DNA of 64,000 nucleotides from positions 160,861 to 224,860 of the forward strand of contig PBAL01000020.1 in assembly GCA_002715965.1 (NCBI GenBank), written 5' to 3'. The DNA is from Verrucomicrobiales bacterium (GTDB taxonomy: Bacteria > Verrucomicrobiota > Verrucomicrobiia > Limisphaerales > JAYPXF01). Under the pieces are notes generated by a model. It had not been told where the DNA came from and searched no databases. It saw only the letters and a program-made list of their open reading frames with translations. The position numbers were made by a program, and so were the translations under genes. Positions 45,786-54,043 of the stretch are shown here, piece by piece (the first letter of the stretch is position 1; every line of letters begins with the position of its first letter).

Positions 45786-46400
45786 CTACTTGTCTTTCGG
45801 GTCGGCTGTCTTGCCGCCATTCTCAGCAAGGATCTTGGCGATCGTTCCCCGGTCTTTCTTGATGCGCTCGAGATCGATGTCAAGTTTGAGAATGCCTCCG
45901 ATGAATCTGTAGATCCCCTCCAGTTCTGCCGACCACTCTGAAGCCGCAATGTCGAGAGGGGTGGCGCCTTGCTTGTCGGGTGCGTTGACGTTCGCGCCTT
46001 TTTCGATCAGGAGCTTGAGGATGTCGGCGTGACAGAAGAAAGCGGCATTGAATAAGGGGCGGTTGCCTTCATTGTTGGGGATCTCCAGATCCGCGCCGTT
46101 TTCCAAGGCAAGTTTGGTGATCTCAGCCTTGCCGACCACGCAGGAAAGCAAAAGCATGGTGCTGCCAAACGAATCCCGGGCATCGATGTCCTGTCCACCT
46201 TCCAGCGCTTTCTTGACCGCCTCCACATCGCCAGTCCACGCAGCTTGGGCAACGTCTTCCGGAAGCGGTTTTGAGCTGTCTGCAGCTTTCGGCGCAGGAG
46301 CGGGGGCAGGTGAGGGAGCGGGGGATTGCTGAGCTTGTTCACCACAACCGGCGGTTAGGATGACAGCGAAGGCGAGGAGGGTTTGTAAGAATTCCTTCAT
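45786..46400 (-). CDS. Ankyrin-repeat lipoprotein
   Basis: The 204-residue product has a lipoprotein signal (MKEFLQTLLAFAVILTAGC; the lipobox is LTAGC, with Cys at residue 19). A Pro/Ala spacer (SPAPSPAPAPAPK) leads to three ankyrin repeats (about residues 50-155): AAWTGDVEAVKKALEGGQDI, then a copy with EITKLALENGADLE, and one with ADILKLLIEKGANVNAPD followed by ATPLDIAA. The C-terminus is a short charged helix. Likely anchored in the periplasm or outer membrane and engaged in protein binding; the partner is unknown. It stands between a PQQ gene (convergent) and a broken sulfatase on the same strand. Confidence 0.9.
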   Translation of the reverse strand: MKEFLQTLLAFAVILTAGCGEQAQQSPAPSPAPAPAPKAADSSKPLPEDVAQAAWTGDVEAVKKALEGGQDIDARDSFGSTMLLLSCVVGKAEITKLALENGADLEIPNNEGNRPLFNAAFFCHADILKLLIEKGANVNAPDKQGATPLDIAASEWSAELEGIYRFIGGILKLDIDLERIKKDRGTIAKILAENGGKTADPKDK

Positions 46401-46442
46401 ATGAACGGGGCCACTGAAGGGCTCGCCACGGCCCGTGGCAAT

Positions 46443-47362
46443 CTATTTCTTTTTCTTTCTTGCAGGGTGTGGTGCCTGGCTGCGGTCCCGGTCGATCAGA
46501 GTGCGGCTGTAGATTTGACCAGGGCGAATGGGTTCGTGGGCTTCTTTGGCGATCGCAATCAGTCGGCTGAGAACGCTCGATTCTGACTTGGCTAGATTCC
46601 GCTTTTCTTCGATGTCCTTAGAAAGGTCGTAAAGTTCCCAAACATCCGTCCGGTTTTTGTAGGCCTTCCATTGATTCATGCGCACGGCAGTCTGGTCGCG
46701 GAATTCCCAGTAGGGGTAATCGTGTTTCTTCTGCCCATCCTGATTCAGTAGCGTGGGCAGGAAGGAAACTCCATCCGTCTTCGGACATTTTGCGTCGGTG
46801 ATGTCAGCGAAGGTGGGCATGAGGTCGGGGTAATAGAACAGATGATCGGATACTGTGTCGGCCTTGATTTTGCCGGGCCAGCGAACGAGGAACGGAACCT
46901 TCAGCCCGCCTTCATATAGCGAGCCTTTGCCGGCGCGAATTCGTTCCCCGGTCTTTGGATTCAGGTTGGGACCGAAAAATCCATGCGGACGTTGCTCGGT
47001 CTTGAAATAGTCCTGCCCGCCGTTGTCACCGCAGAGAAAGAAGATGGTGTTGTCGTCGATCTTGAGTTTCTTCAGGAGCGCGAGGACTTCGCCGATCTGG
47101 CGATCCATCATGTGCATGAACGCGCATAGACCTTGGCGTCGTTGGATGTTCGTTGGCCCGCATAGGCGTTGCGGAATCGCATGCCCTCGCTCGCGAATCG
47201 ATCGATGTTTGGCGTGATCAATTCGCGGTGTCCCATGTGCCCGGACTCGAAGTATCCCCATTCGTCCAACATGAGGCAGATGATGTTGGGCCGAGCCTTG
47301 TCTGAGGCGTTGAGGCCAGGTGTGTAAAAGATTGTGAACAACGCGAGTGCGATTGGTTTCAT
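46443..47362 (-). pseudogene. Sulfatase pseudogene with core deletion and frameshift
   Basis: ATG 47362 begins with a signal peptide (MKPIALALFTIFYTPGLNA), then RPNIICLMLDEWGYFES and ITPNIDRFASEGMRFRNAYAG, a normal sulfatase opening. The next residues should contain C-x-P-S-R and about 150 further residues. Instead the sequence jumps to NDAKVYA and, after a one-base shift near 47120, to FMHMMDRQIGEVLALLKKL, the later part of the fold. The rest is normal (FFLCGDNGG, GSLYEGGLKVPFLVRWPG, WELYDLSKDIEEKRNLA). The formylglycine motif is therefore lost, together with a large internal piece. No active sulfatase can be made. The Lys-rich end at 46443 is intact. Confidence 0.85.
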
Positions 47363-47443
47363 GGGGCTTCTAAGTCTTCGTGAATCGGAAGAGTGGATCA
47401 AGTCATCCTCGAATCGATCAGTTACAACGCTTATCTTGGCGCG

Positions 47444-47938
47444 ATGCCGATCTACGAATTCGCCTGTCCCAAGTGCCGGGTGATTTTCAATTTCCTGTCA
47501 CGGCGGATCAAACCGGACCGTGATCCGGTTTGTCCGAAGTGCGGGTGCAAGAAAATGAGCAAGGAACTCAGTCGCTTCGCGTTCATCAAGGGCGGTAACG
47601 ATGATGGAACAGGGGATGATGATCTTCCTGATCTGGACGATCCGCGGGTCATGCAGGCGATGGGGGAAATCGAGCGGGATTTGGGAAGCCTTGACGAGAA
47701 CAATCCCCGGCATGTGGCGCAGATGATGAAGCGCATGCGAGAGGTCATGCCGGACGGTTCGTTTCCGAGCGAACTGGATACCGCGATCAAGCGAATGGAG
47801 AACGGTGAATCCCCCGAACAGATCGAGGCGGACATGGGTGACGTATTGGAAAATATGATGGGTGAGGACGGATTGCTGAAGAAGTTCTCGGGCACGGCGG
47901 AGTTTTACGAGCGCGACGAGACGCTCTACGATTATTGA
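47444..47938 (+). CDS. FmdB-type zinc-ribbon protein
   Basis: ATG 47444 gives 164 residues. The N-terminus MPIYEFACPKCRVIFNFL, with a second CPKCGCKKM, is the zinc ribbon of the FmdB/CxxC_CxxC_SSSS regulator family. The rest is acidic and helical: DDDLPDLDDPRVMQAMGEIE, then MKRMREVMPDGSF and IKRMENGESPEQIEADMGD. These longer members are seen in verrucomicrobia and deltaproteobacteria. No function is established; some members are thought to be regulatory. It is 48 bases upstream of the next sulfatase and may share its transcript. The start is clear because the family always opens with MPxYxF. Confidence 0.85.
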   Translation: MPIYEFACPKCRVIFNFLSRRIKPDRDPVCPKCGCKKMSKELSRFAFIKGGNDDGTGDDDLPDLDDPRVMQAMGEIERDLGSLDENNPRHVAQMMKRMREVMPDGSFPSELDTAIKRMENGESPEQIEADMGDVLENMMGEDGLLKKFSGTAEFYERDETLYDY

Positions 47939-47986
47939 CGGGGGCTTTGCTTGTCAGCGGACGCGATTGCGCCATGATCCCGCGCA

Positions 47987-49429
47987 ATGAGATCTCTCTT
48001 GTTTGTTCTGCTGTTGTTCGCCTCGGCCGCAATCCAGGCCCGCAAGCCCAACATCCTGTTCATCCTCGTGGATGATCTGGGTTACATGGACATCGGCGCC
48101 AACAATCCCAACACATTCTACGAGACACCGAACATCGATCGTCTTGCCAGCGAGGGGATGCGGTTCACCAGTGGTTACGCGGCCAATCCGGTTTGCAGTC
48201 CGACGCGCTACAGCATCATGACCGGCAAGTATCCGACCAGGGTGGACGCGACCAACTTTTTCGCCGGCCGGCGCGGTGGACGGTTCGCACCGGCGCCACT
48301 GCGGGATCACATGCCGTTGGAGGAAATTACCTTGGCAGAAACATTGAAGAAGGATGGCTACGGAACCTTCTTTGCCGGCAAGTGGCACCTGGGGCCGACC
48401 GAAGAATACTGGCCTGAAAAGCAAGGCTTCGACGTAAACAAGGGCGGTTGGAAACACGGTGGTCCCTGGTTTGGTGGGAAGTACTTTTCGCCGTATGGAA
48501 ACCCTCGTTTGGACGATGGTCCGAAGGGTGAGTATCTTCCGATCAGGCTCGCCAACGAAACGATGTCATTCATCGAAGCGAATCAGGAAAGTCCGTTCCT
48601 TGCCTACCTTTCGTTTTATTCCGTTCACACACCCTTGCTCACGACTCCGGGACTGAAGAAGCGTTACCAGGATAAGGCCAAGGCCTACGCGCTGAGCGGG
48701 GTGACGGAGTTTGCGGGAGAAGAGCAGGTGGATTCGAGGGCCAAGCGCAAACGGCAGGTCCGCATCGTCCAGAAGCACGCGGTCTACGCTGGGATGATGG
48801 AGGCGATGGACACGGCAGTTGGAATGGTTTTGCAGAAACTTCGCGATCTGAAACTCGACGATAACACCGTGGTGTGTTTCATGTCGGACAATGGCGGGCT
48901 TTCCACCTCCGAGGGTTTGCCGACTTCGAATCTCCCACTGCGCGGGGGCAAAGGTTGGATCTACGAAGGCGGAATTCGTGAGCCATACTTGATCAAGTGG
49001 CCCGGAGTCACCAAACCCGGAAGCGTAAGCGATGTTCCGGTGTGCAGCATCGACTTCTTTCCAACGCTGATGGAGATCACCGGAACGACGACGAAACACG
49101 ACATTGATGGGCAAAGCCTGGTCTCCATCTTGAAGGGTGGTCCGGCGCCAAAGCGTGATGCGCTCTACTGGCACTATCCGCACTACAGCAATCAAGGCGG
49201 CTTTCCGAGTGGCGCGATTCGTATGGGGGATTGGAAGTTGATTGAGCGTTACGAGGATGGACGCGCGCATCTGTACAACCTTGCGTCTGACATCGGCGAA
49301 CGAAACGACGTGGCAGGTTTAAACAAGGACCGCGTTCGAACAATGCGCGCCAAGCTCCATGCTTGGTACGAGGATGTGGACGCCAAGTTTCTTCAGCCCA
49401 AGAATGGTGAAACGCCGTGGCGTCCGTGA
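47987..49429 (+). CDS. Secreted sulfatase (CSPTR type)
   Basis: The 480-residue product has a signal peptide (MRSLLFVLLLFASAAIQA). The catalytic domain starts RKPNILFILVDDLGYMDIG with metal-binding aspartates, then the CSPTR formylglycine motif (bases 48194-48208) followed by YSIMTGKYPTR. GKWHLGPTEEYWPEKQGFD and VCFMSDNGGLSTSEG fit the S1 sulfatase pattern, as does RGGKGWIYEGGIREPYLIKWPG. The end has HLYNLASDIGERNDVA. It may be co-transcribed with the FmdB-like gene. The substrate is unknown, but the SDNGGLS/GLPTSNLPLRGGKGW segment is typical of the arylsulfatase A-like group acting on glycans. Confidence 0.95.
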   Translation: MRSLLFVLLLFASAAIQARKPNILFILVDDLGYMDIGANNPNTFYETPNIDRLASEGMRFTSGYAANPVCSPTRYSIMTGKYPTRVDATNFFAGRRGGRFAPAPLRDHMPLEEITLAETLKKDGYGTFFAGKWHLGPTEEYWPEKQGFDVNKGGWKHGGPWFGGKYFSPYGNPRLDDGPKGEYLPIRLANETMSFIEANQESPFLAYLSFYSVHTPLLTTPGLKKRYQDKAKAYALSGVTEFAGEEQVDSRAKRKRQVRIVQKHAVYAGMMEAMDTAVGMVLQKLRDLKLDDNTVVCFMSDNGGLSTSEGLPTSNLPLRGGKGWIYEGGIREPYLIKWPGVTKPGSVSDVPVCSIDFFPTLMEITGTTTKHDIDGQSLVSILKGGPAPKRDALYWHYPHYSNQGGFPSGAIRMGDWKLIERYEDGRAHLYNLASDIGERNDVAGLNKDRVRTMRAKLHAWYEDVDAKFLQPKNGETPWRP

Positions 49430-50044
49430 TGATGAAAGATACCTGGGTTTGGTAGTGAACAGCCGGAAACAGAGGAAATGGAGCGCCGAGCAACGCTCGG
49501 CATAGTGAGCACCAGCGGATTGCAGGGGGATGCCGGCCAGCGCCCGGCGCTCCAATTCTCCAACAGACTCTGCTATTCGATCGCCGAAGGAAAATCGGGG
49601 CAGATAACCGAGCTGGCTGAGGTGTTTCCCAATGACTCGATGTGGAAGGTCATCTTCCCGTCCCCATCGCAAGAGCGGTATGCCGGTGCTTCGGGCGGAC
49701 GGTTCAAAATCGATCAAGATCCCGGGTACGAACAAGCTGCGAGTTAGTGGGCAATGGTGGGCGGATCAACTTGCGGGATTACGGCAGAATCCCGGTTGTG
49801 TCGGCGCGCATCTTTGTGGTGCGTATTTGCGGAATCGCACACGACGCAACAGAACTGGATTAGTTGCGAAGGGACTTGCGTGAACCCAACGCTTGGACGA
49901 GCCAAAAACGGATGCGACCGATGGTATCTCGAATCTCAAGTCAACGAGAATTCAAAATTCGTCGAAGGACTCACACTGATTGAAAGAGTGTCCGAATAAA
50001 TGCAGATTCCCGCCGTCAAATGCTCAGTTCGAATAAGGGATACC
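49430..50044. other. Gene-poor stretch between sulfatase and Q/V/P-repeat gene
   Basis: No convincing gene is seen in these 615 bases. Open frames at 49478-49747 and 49754-49999 lack family features and run through a repeat. The only structured part is the inverted repeat at 49478-49556. Confidence 0.55.
49478..49556. repeat. GGAGCGCCG imperfect inverted repeat
   Basis: The left arm (49478-49503, AATGGAGCGCCGAGCAACGC then TCGGCAT) and right arm (49530-49556, ATGCCGGCCAGCGCCCGGCG then CTCCAAT) are reverse complements with about six differences. The loop is about 26 bases. The form is like that of bacterial REP-type elements. Confidence 0.65.
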
Positions 50045-50698
50045 ATGAAGAAACTCATCCTCACTCTGACCACCATCGGCGTCGCCGGAATTGGCCTGCC
50101 TTCCACGTCCCGCGCCGGCGACGGTGAATGGGCAACGGCCGGGAAAGTCCTCGCTGGATTGTTTGCGGCCAAGGTCATTCACGACGCAGCACGCCGTCCG
50201 GTTATTCGCCGAACGGTCACGACTTCAACCGTATGCACCACGACTCCCACATTGGTGCATCGTGCACCGGTGATTGTTCAGCAACCACCCGTGGTTTATC
50301 AGCAACCCGTGGTTTACCAACAGCCCGTTCAGGTTCAGCAACCGGTGCAAGTGCAGCAACCGGTGCAAGTGCAGCAACCGGTGCAAGTGCAGCAACCGGT
50401 CCAAGTGCAACAGCCGGTCCAAGTGCAACAGCCGCGACAGGTCGTTGGGCAACAACCGCCCACGCAGGTGGTTCAGACCGCCCCCACAGTCATTTATCAG
50501 CAACCCGCGGTCATCTACACACAACCCACCTATGTTGCGCCTGCAACCACCGTGAGTTACACCACCACCTGCGCTCCCGTCACCACTTACCGGACCTACT
50601 CCCGGCCGATAAGACTGAGCGTGGGCTTTGGGAATTCCTGGGGCCATCGTCATCGTCACTTCCGTCCTTTCCGATCCAGCTCCGCATTCTGTTGGTAA
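50045..50698 (+). CDS. Secreted Q/V/P-repeat protein
   Basis: The 217-residue product has a signal peptide (MKKLILTLTTIGVAGIGLP). A short region with a hydrophobic helix (AGKVLAGLFAAKVIHDAARR) is followed by a long Q-, V- and P-rich segment. It includes six PVQVQQ units encoded by 18-base repeats (50324-50431), and several YQQP or QQPP motifs. The C-terminus is rich in T, Y, R and H (YRTYSRPIRLSVGFG, then HRHRHFRPFRS) and ends SAFCW. Such proteins are common near the envelope in planctomycetes and verrucomicrobia; the function is unknown. The gene ends at a strong terminator. Confidence 0.8.
   Translation: MKKLILTLTTIGVAGIGLPSTSRAGDGEWATAGKVLAGLFAAKVIHDAARRPVIRRTVTTSTVCTTTPTLVHRAPVIVQQPPVVYQQPVVYQQPVQVQQPVQVQQPVQVQQPVQVQQPVQVQQPVQVQQPRQVVGQQPPTQVVQTAPTVIYQQPAVIYTQPTYVAPATTVSYTTTCAPVTTYRTYSRPIRLSVGFGNSWGHRHRHFRPFRSSSAFCW
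50324..50431 (+). repeat. 18-base tandem repeat encoding PVQVQQ
   Basis: Six in-frame copies; the consensus is CCGGTGCAAGTGCAGCAA. The middle copies are nearly identical, while the first (CCCGTTCAGGTTCAGCAA) and last have silent changes, which suggests recent expansion with selection for the peptide. Confidence 0.9.
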
Positions 50699-50724
50699 GG
50701 ATTCCTGTTCTGACGTCCCCGATC

Positions 50725-50752
50725 CGGGCGCAACTGAGGTTGCGCCCGTTTT
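50725..50752 (+). terminator. Rho-independent terminator after the Q/V/P-repeat gene
   Basis: CGGGCGCAAC (50725-50734), loop TGAG, GTTGCGCCCG (50739-50748), then TTTT. Ten perfect base pairs. Confidence 0.92.
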
Positions 50753-50827
50753 GCGTACTGGATTGAAAGCCAGATGTGGATGTGAACGAAGACCGAGCCG
50801 CTCGGCGAAACCTCGCTCCACGCTCCG

Positions 50828-53800
50828 TCACCGGCGGTCGCTCCCCGGCTTTCGTTCGCTGCTATTTGCAGCTGGTTTTACGATGTCGCGGACGAGATTG
50901 AACGGGGCGAGGAGAAGCTTGGGCGCGACGTTCAGCGGTTCGCTCTTTGGATCGGTGAGTGTGCCCGTGACCTTGTATTCGAAGATTCGCGAGAAAGGTT
51001 GAGTTACGAGGTCGAGGATTTGTCCAACCAGGAACTTGTTCTTGAAGAGCTTGGCCTCCACCCGCGCATCGATGTTCGCGTCGAAATCAACAATGCCGTC
51101 GTAGTAAAGGCGCGCCGGAGGAGAGTGGATGATCAGGTCCCCCGTATGAACGATGCTGTTGGTGATCGCGAAATTCCCGGACGCTTCCTTGGCCTTGCTG
51201 CTCCCGAGTCCGGGAATAATCGAGTTCAGGAGCGGAGAGAAGGCCCCGAAGACCTTCATGTCCCAAAGCAAGCCGTTGGTCAGGGCGACGCTTCCGCCTC
51301 CCTGCCAGCTGTCCCAATAAGCGGTATTGGCGTTGGTAACGCTCACGACACCGCTCAATGTGCCCGCGAGTTTGTTCGACGGATTCGCAACGTCGGCAAT
51401 CAACGATTGAAAACCGGTGTTCGTAAATGCCAGGTCGAAGGTGAAGTCGTTCCCCACGGGTGGATCGAAATCGAACCACAGATCACCGGCCAGCGATCCA
51501 CCATGAAAGTCGGACGTGAGATTGCTGATCCAGAGCTGGTTTGTGACCCAGTGCACGGTGGCCCGGGTGTTTTCCAGGTTGAACTTGAACCAGTGGAACT
51601 GCGGGCCGCGCATCTCAAAGTGAAGATCGGAATCCTTCTCCGCGCGTCGGTGCGTTCCGACGCTGCCGTTGATGAGCACTTTCGGGGCGCGTTGGAATTG
51701 ATACGGGGCCACGGCCCGGGCGGTGATGGGACCGATGATTTTGGGAATGACGAGGAAATCCAGTTCGCTGACCGCGTTGGAGATCCACACGCGTTGCCCG
51801 GGGATGCTGATCTCGACCTTCGGACAATGCAGCTCGCCCTCGGGTCGGCCCATGGCGATGTTGGTCACGGTGATGAACTGGTTGGTCAGGTCGATGTCAG
51901 CGCGCAGCCAGTCGAAGTGCTGGGCGCGAATGGAGATATTGGTGGCGACCGTCTTCGCGCGAACGCCGGTACGGGTGAGGTCACCCCAACGACCCCAGAC
52001 CACGCCTTCGATTACCGGCATGGTGTTGCTGAGCGTGATGTGGGCGAGTGTCGTGCGTTCGCCTTTTCCCAGCAAGGTCCCGACAGCACGAGGGTCGATG
52101 CGGCTGCGAATTCCGAACTGGTAGTCGCGGGTCGCCATGTCGTTGGTGTAGGTCAAATCCAGCGGACCGTCCTTGCGCTTGATGGTCAGGTTCGGGAGAA
52201 CCATAAGGCGATTGGTCAAGGTGAGGTCGGTGTGGGCCTCAATGAACTGAACTCCACGGTAGCCGCCGTTCTTCGCGCTCAACCGCGCGGCCAGTCCAAG
52301 CGTAGGCTGCACGTGCGATTTCCAGGTGGCATTCGTATCGAGCCACTCGAACATCCGAAACGTGACCTGGGCGCTGATGTCGGGTGCCGAGGTGAACTGG
52401 TATTGGGAGAGGTAACGCCGGTCCTTATCTGAAAGCAGATGAGTGATGCGGTCGGGATGCACTGTTGAGGTCGCCTTTCCAGTAACGAATCTGCTCGAGG
52501 CATCAAGGATGCCGTCAATGGTAAACACCTCTGAGTCCGCAAAAGTTGCCTCGATGTTGCCAAGCCGAAGTCTTGGCGATCGCCACTCCGCATCGATGTC
52601 AAGTGAGGCGAGCTTCGCCTTGTCGTCGGTGAGATCGGTGGCGTGCAGATGAAGTTTTCCGCGCAATTGCTTCAGCTTTTCCCACACCGTGCCGTTCCAG
52701 TCGGGTCGCGGAGCTGTTTCCACGTGATTGGTGAAAACCTCGCTATTGAATGACAGTTTCTGAGCGGTGGCCCAGGGCGTGACAACGTCGAACGCATTGC
52801 CATTGAAGCTGACCGATTCGATGAGACGCCGGTCGCGGATTCCTTCCACTGAGGCGGAGAGTTTCATCGTCTCTCCACTGACGCCAACGATCTCAAGATC
52901 CGTGCTCTCGAGCGAAACGTTGGCTCGAATGTGGTTGGTGTTCACCGCGTCACAGCTGGCCGTTCCCTCAATGCCAACGTGAGTCGCAACGGCGCTGCCA
53001 AGAGTTGGCGACTTCAAACCCGCATTCCAAAGAATCTGCCAATCGCCTTCCGGTTTGAGCGTCGCGAAGGCAAAGGCGTTTACCGACCGGGATTTGACCC
53101 GTTGGGTCTCCACGTGCGTGGCGCTGATGGTCAGGCTGGCGGTGACGGGCGAATTGGTTTCAGAGCCACGTTTCACCTCCCCGTTCAGGCGGAAGTCTCG
53201 GCACGAACCGAGTGGGGATTTCAGTGAACGCGCCCAGCCGTTTATCCGCGCATCCACTTCGCCCTTGTCACGCGCATCGGCTCGCAATTCGACCGTGAGT
53301 TCGGGCGGGGACACAAACTCGTATTTCTCAAACTCCCGCAGCGCATCATAGATCTGCATCTCCAGCTTCTCGACACTGCGCCGTCGTTTCTTGGGGGACT
53401 TGGCTTTCTTGCCCGGGGCGGTCCGCTTGGGTTGAAGCAACGATGCGTTGGTGATCAGCCCGGACACATCGACCTGTATGCCCTGAACCTCCGCGCTGAA
53501 TCGCGTCAGTTCCCATTGATCGTCCGGCAGGAAACGGATGTCAGTGAACAGGTTTTGAATGCCGATCCGTTTGGGCGGCAGGTTGGTTTGTTCGATGCTC
53601 CAACTGCCCGATCCCTGGAACAATTCGATGGAGTTGATCTGCAATTCCATCCGTCGCAGTGCATTCAGATCGAGGTCAACGTCCGCGGAGTGAATATAAA
53701 TGGAAGGACCGATCTTGCCGTCCGACGGACCGATGGTGAGATCTTCCGTGACGATCCCTTGGAACCATTTCCAATACATGCGCTGGAACTGCACCTCCAG

Positions 53801-54007
53801 GCCTCGCTCCTTCAGTTCTTCCTGGACCATCGCCTTCAGGAAATTCGGCAGGCCGACGGAGTTGAACCACACGAAGCCGATGGTTCCGGCAAGCAGCGTC
53901 AGCAGCCCCGCGACGCGGACACCCCGCACACACCAACGGCATCCGAGCCAGAAGTGTTTCCACTTGGGCGGGCTCTTCGTGGGTGGTTTCTGACTGTCTG
54001 TGTCCAT
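50828..54007 (-). CDS. AsmA-like large envelope protein
   Basis: The 1059-residue product has a short cytoplasmic start, one membrane helix (GLLTLLAGTIGFVWFNSVG, about residues 34-52) and a very long strand-rich extracytoplasmic part. The end is typical of AsmA/DUF3971-type proteins: a C-terminal region with GTLSGVVSVTNANT, ASGNFAITNSIVHTGDLIIH and GIVDFDANIDARVEAKLF, and LVTQPFSRIFEYKVTGTLTD. Such proteins are linked to lipid transport or outer-membrane assembly. The ATG lies inside an interspersed repeat (GGATGGACACAGAC) and a TAA stands three codons upstream in frame, so translation must begin in or after the repeat. It follows the DUF4340 gene by 36 bases, as the last gene of the operon. 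Confidence 0.85.
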   Translation of the reverse strand: MDTDSQKPPTKSPPKWKHFWLGCRWCVRGVRVAGLLTLLAGTIGFVWFNSVGLPNFLKAMVQEELKERGLEVQFQRMYWKWFQGIVTEDLTIGPSDGKIGPSIYIHSADVDLDLNALRRMELQINSIELFQGSGSWSIEQTNLPPKRIGIQNLFTDIRFLPDDQWELTRFSAEVQGIQVDVSGLITNASLLQPKRTAPGKKAKSPKKRRRSVEKLEMQIYDALREFEKYEFVSPPELTVELRADARDKGEVDARINGWARSLKSPLGSCRDFRLNGEVKRGSETNSPVTASLTISATHVETQRVKSRSVNAFAFATLKPEGDWQILWNAGLKSPTLGSAVATHVGIEGTASCDAVNTNHIRANVSLESTDLEIVGVSGETMKLSASVEGIRDRRLIESVSFNGNAFDVVTPWATAQKLSFNSEVFTNHVETAPRPDWNGTVWEKLKQLRGKLHLHATDLTDDKAKLASLDIDAEWRSPRLRLGNIEATFADSEVFTIDGILDASSRFVTGKATSTVHPDRITHLLSDKDRRYLSQYQFTSAPDISAQVTFRMFEWLDTNATWKSHVQPTLGLAARLSAKNGGYRGVQFIEAHTDLTLTNRLMVLPNLTIKRKDGPLDLTYTNDMATRDYQFGIRSRIDPRAVGTLLGKGERTTLAHITLSNTMPVIEGVVWGRWGDLTRTGVRAKTVATNISIRAQHFDWLRADIDLTNQFITVTNIAMGRPEGELHCPKVEISIPGQRVWISNAVSELDFLVIPKIIGPITARAVAPYQFQRAPKVLINGSVGTHRRAEKDSDLHFEMRGPQFHWFKFNLENTRATVHWVTNQLWISNLTSDFHGGSLAGDLWFDFDPPVGNDFTFDLAFTNTGFQSLIADVANPSNKLAGTLSGVVSVTNANTAYWDSWQGGGSVALTNGLLWDMKVFGAFSPLLNSIIPGLGSSKAKEASGNFAITNSIVHTGDLIIHSPPARLYYDGIVDFDANIDARVEAKLFKNKFLVGQILDLVTQPFSRIFEYKVTGTLTDPKSEPLNVAPKLLLAPFNLVRDIVKPAANSSERKPGSDRR

Positions 54008-54016
54008 CCGTGGTTA
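53994..54016. repeat. ACACAGATG-family repeat copy at the AsmA-like start
   Basis: On the minus strand AACCACGGATGGACACAGAC, then AGTC. It differs from the copies around truB by one or two bases. The start codon of the AsmA-like gene is the ATG within it. Confidence 0.75.
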
Positions 54017-54043
54017 AACTCAACCGACGCGTTGGAGTTTCGA

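Noticed and set aside
49478-49999. Small open frames in the gap before 50045
   Set aside because: They run through an inverted repeat and show no recognisable protein features.
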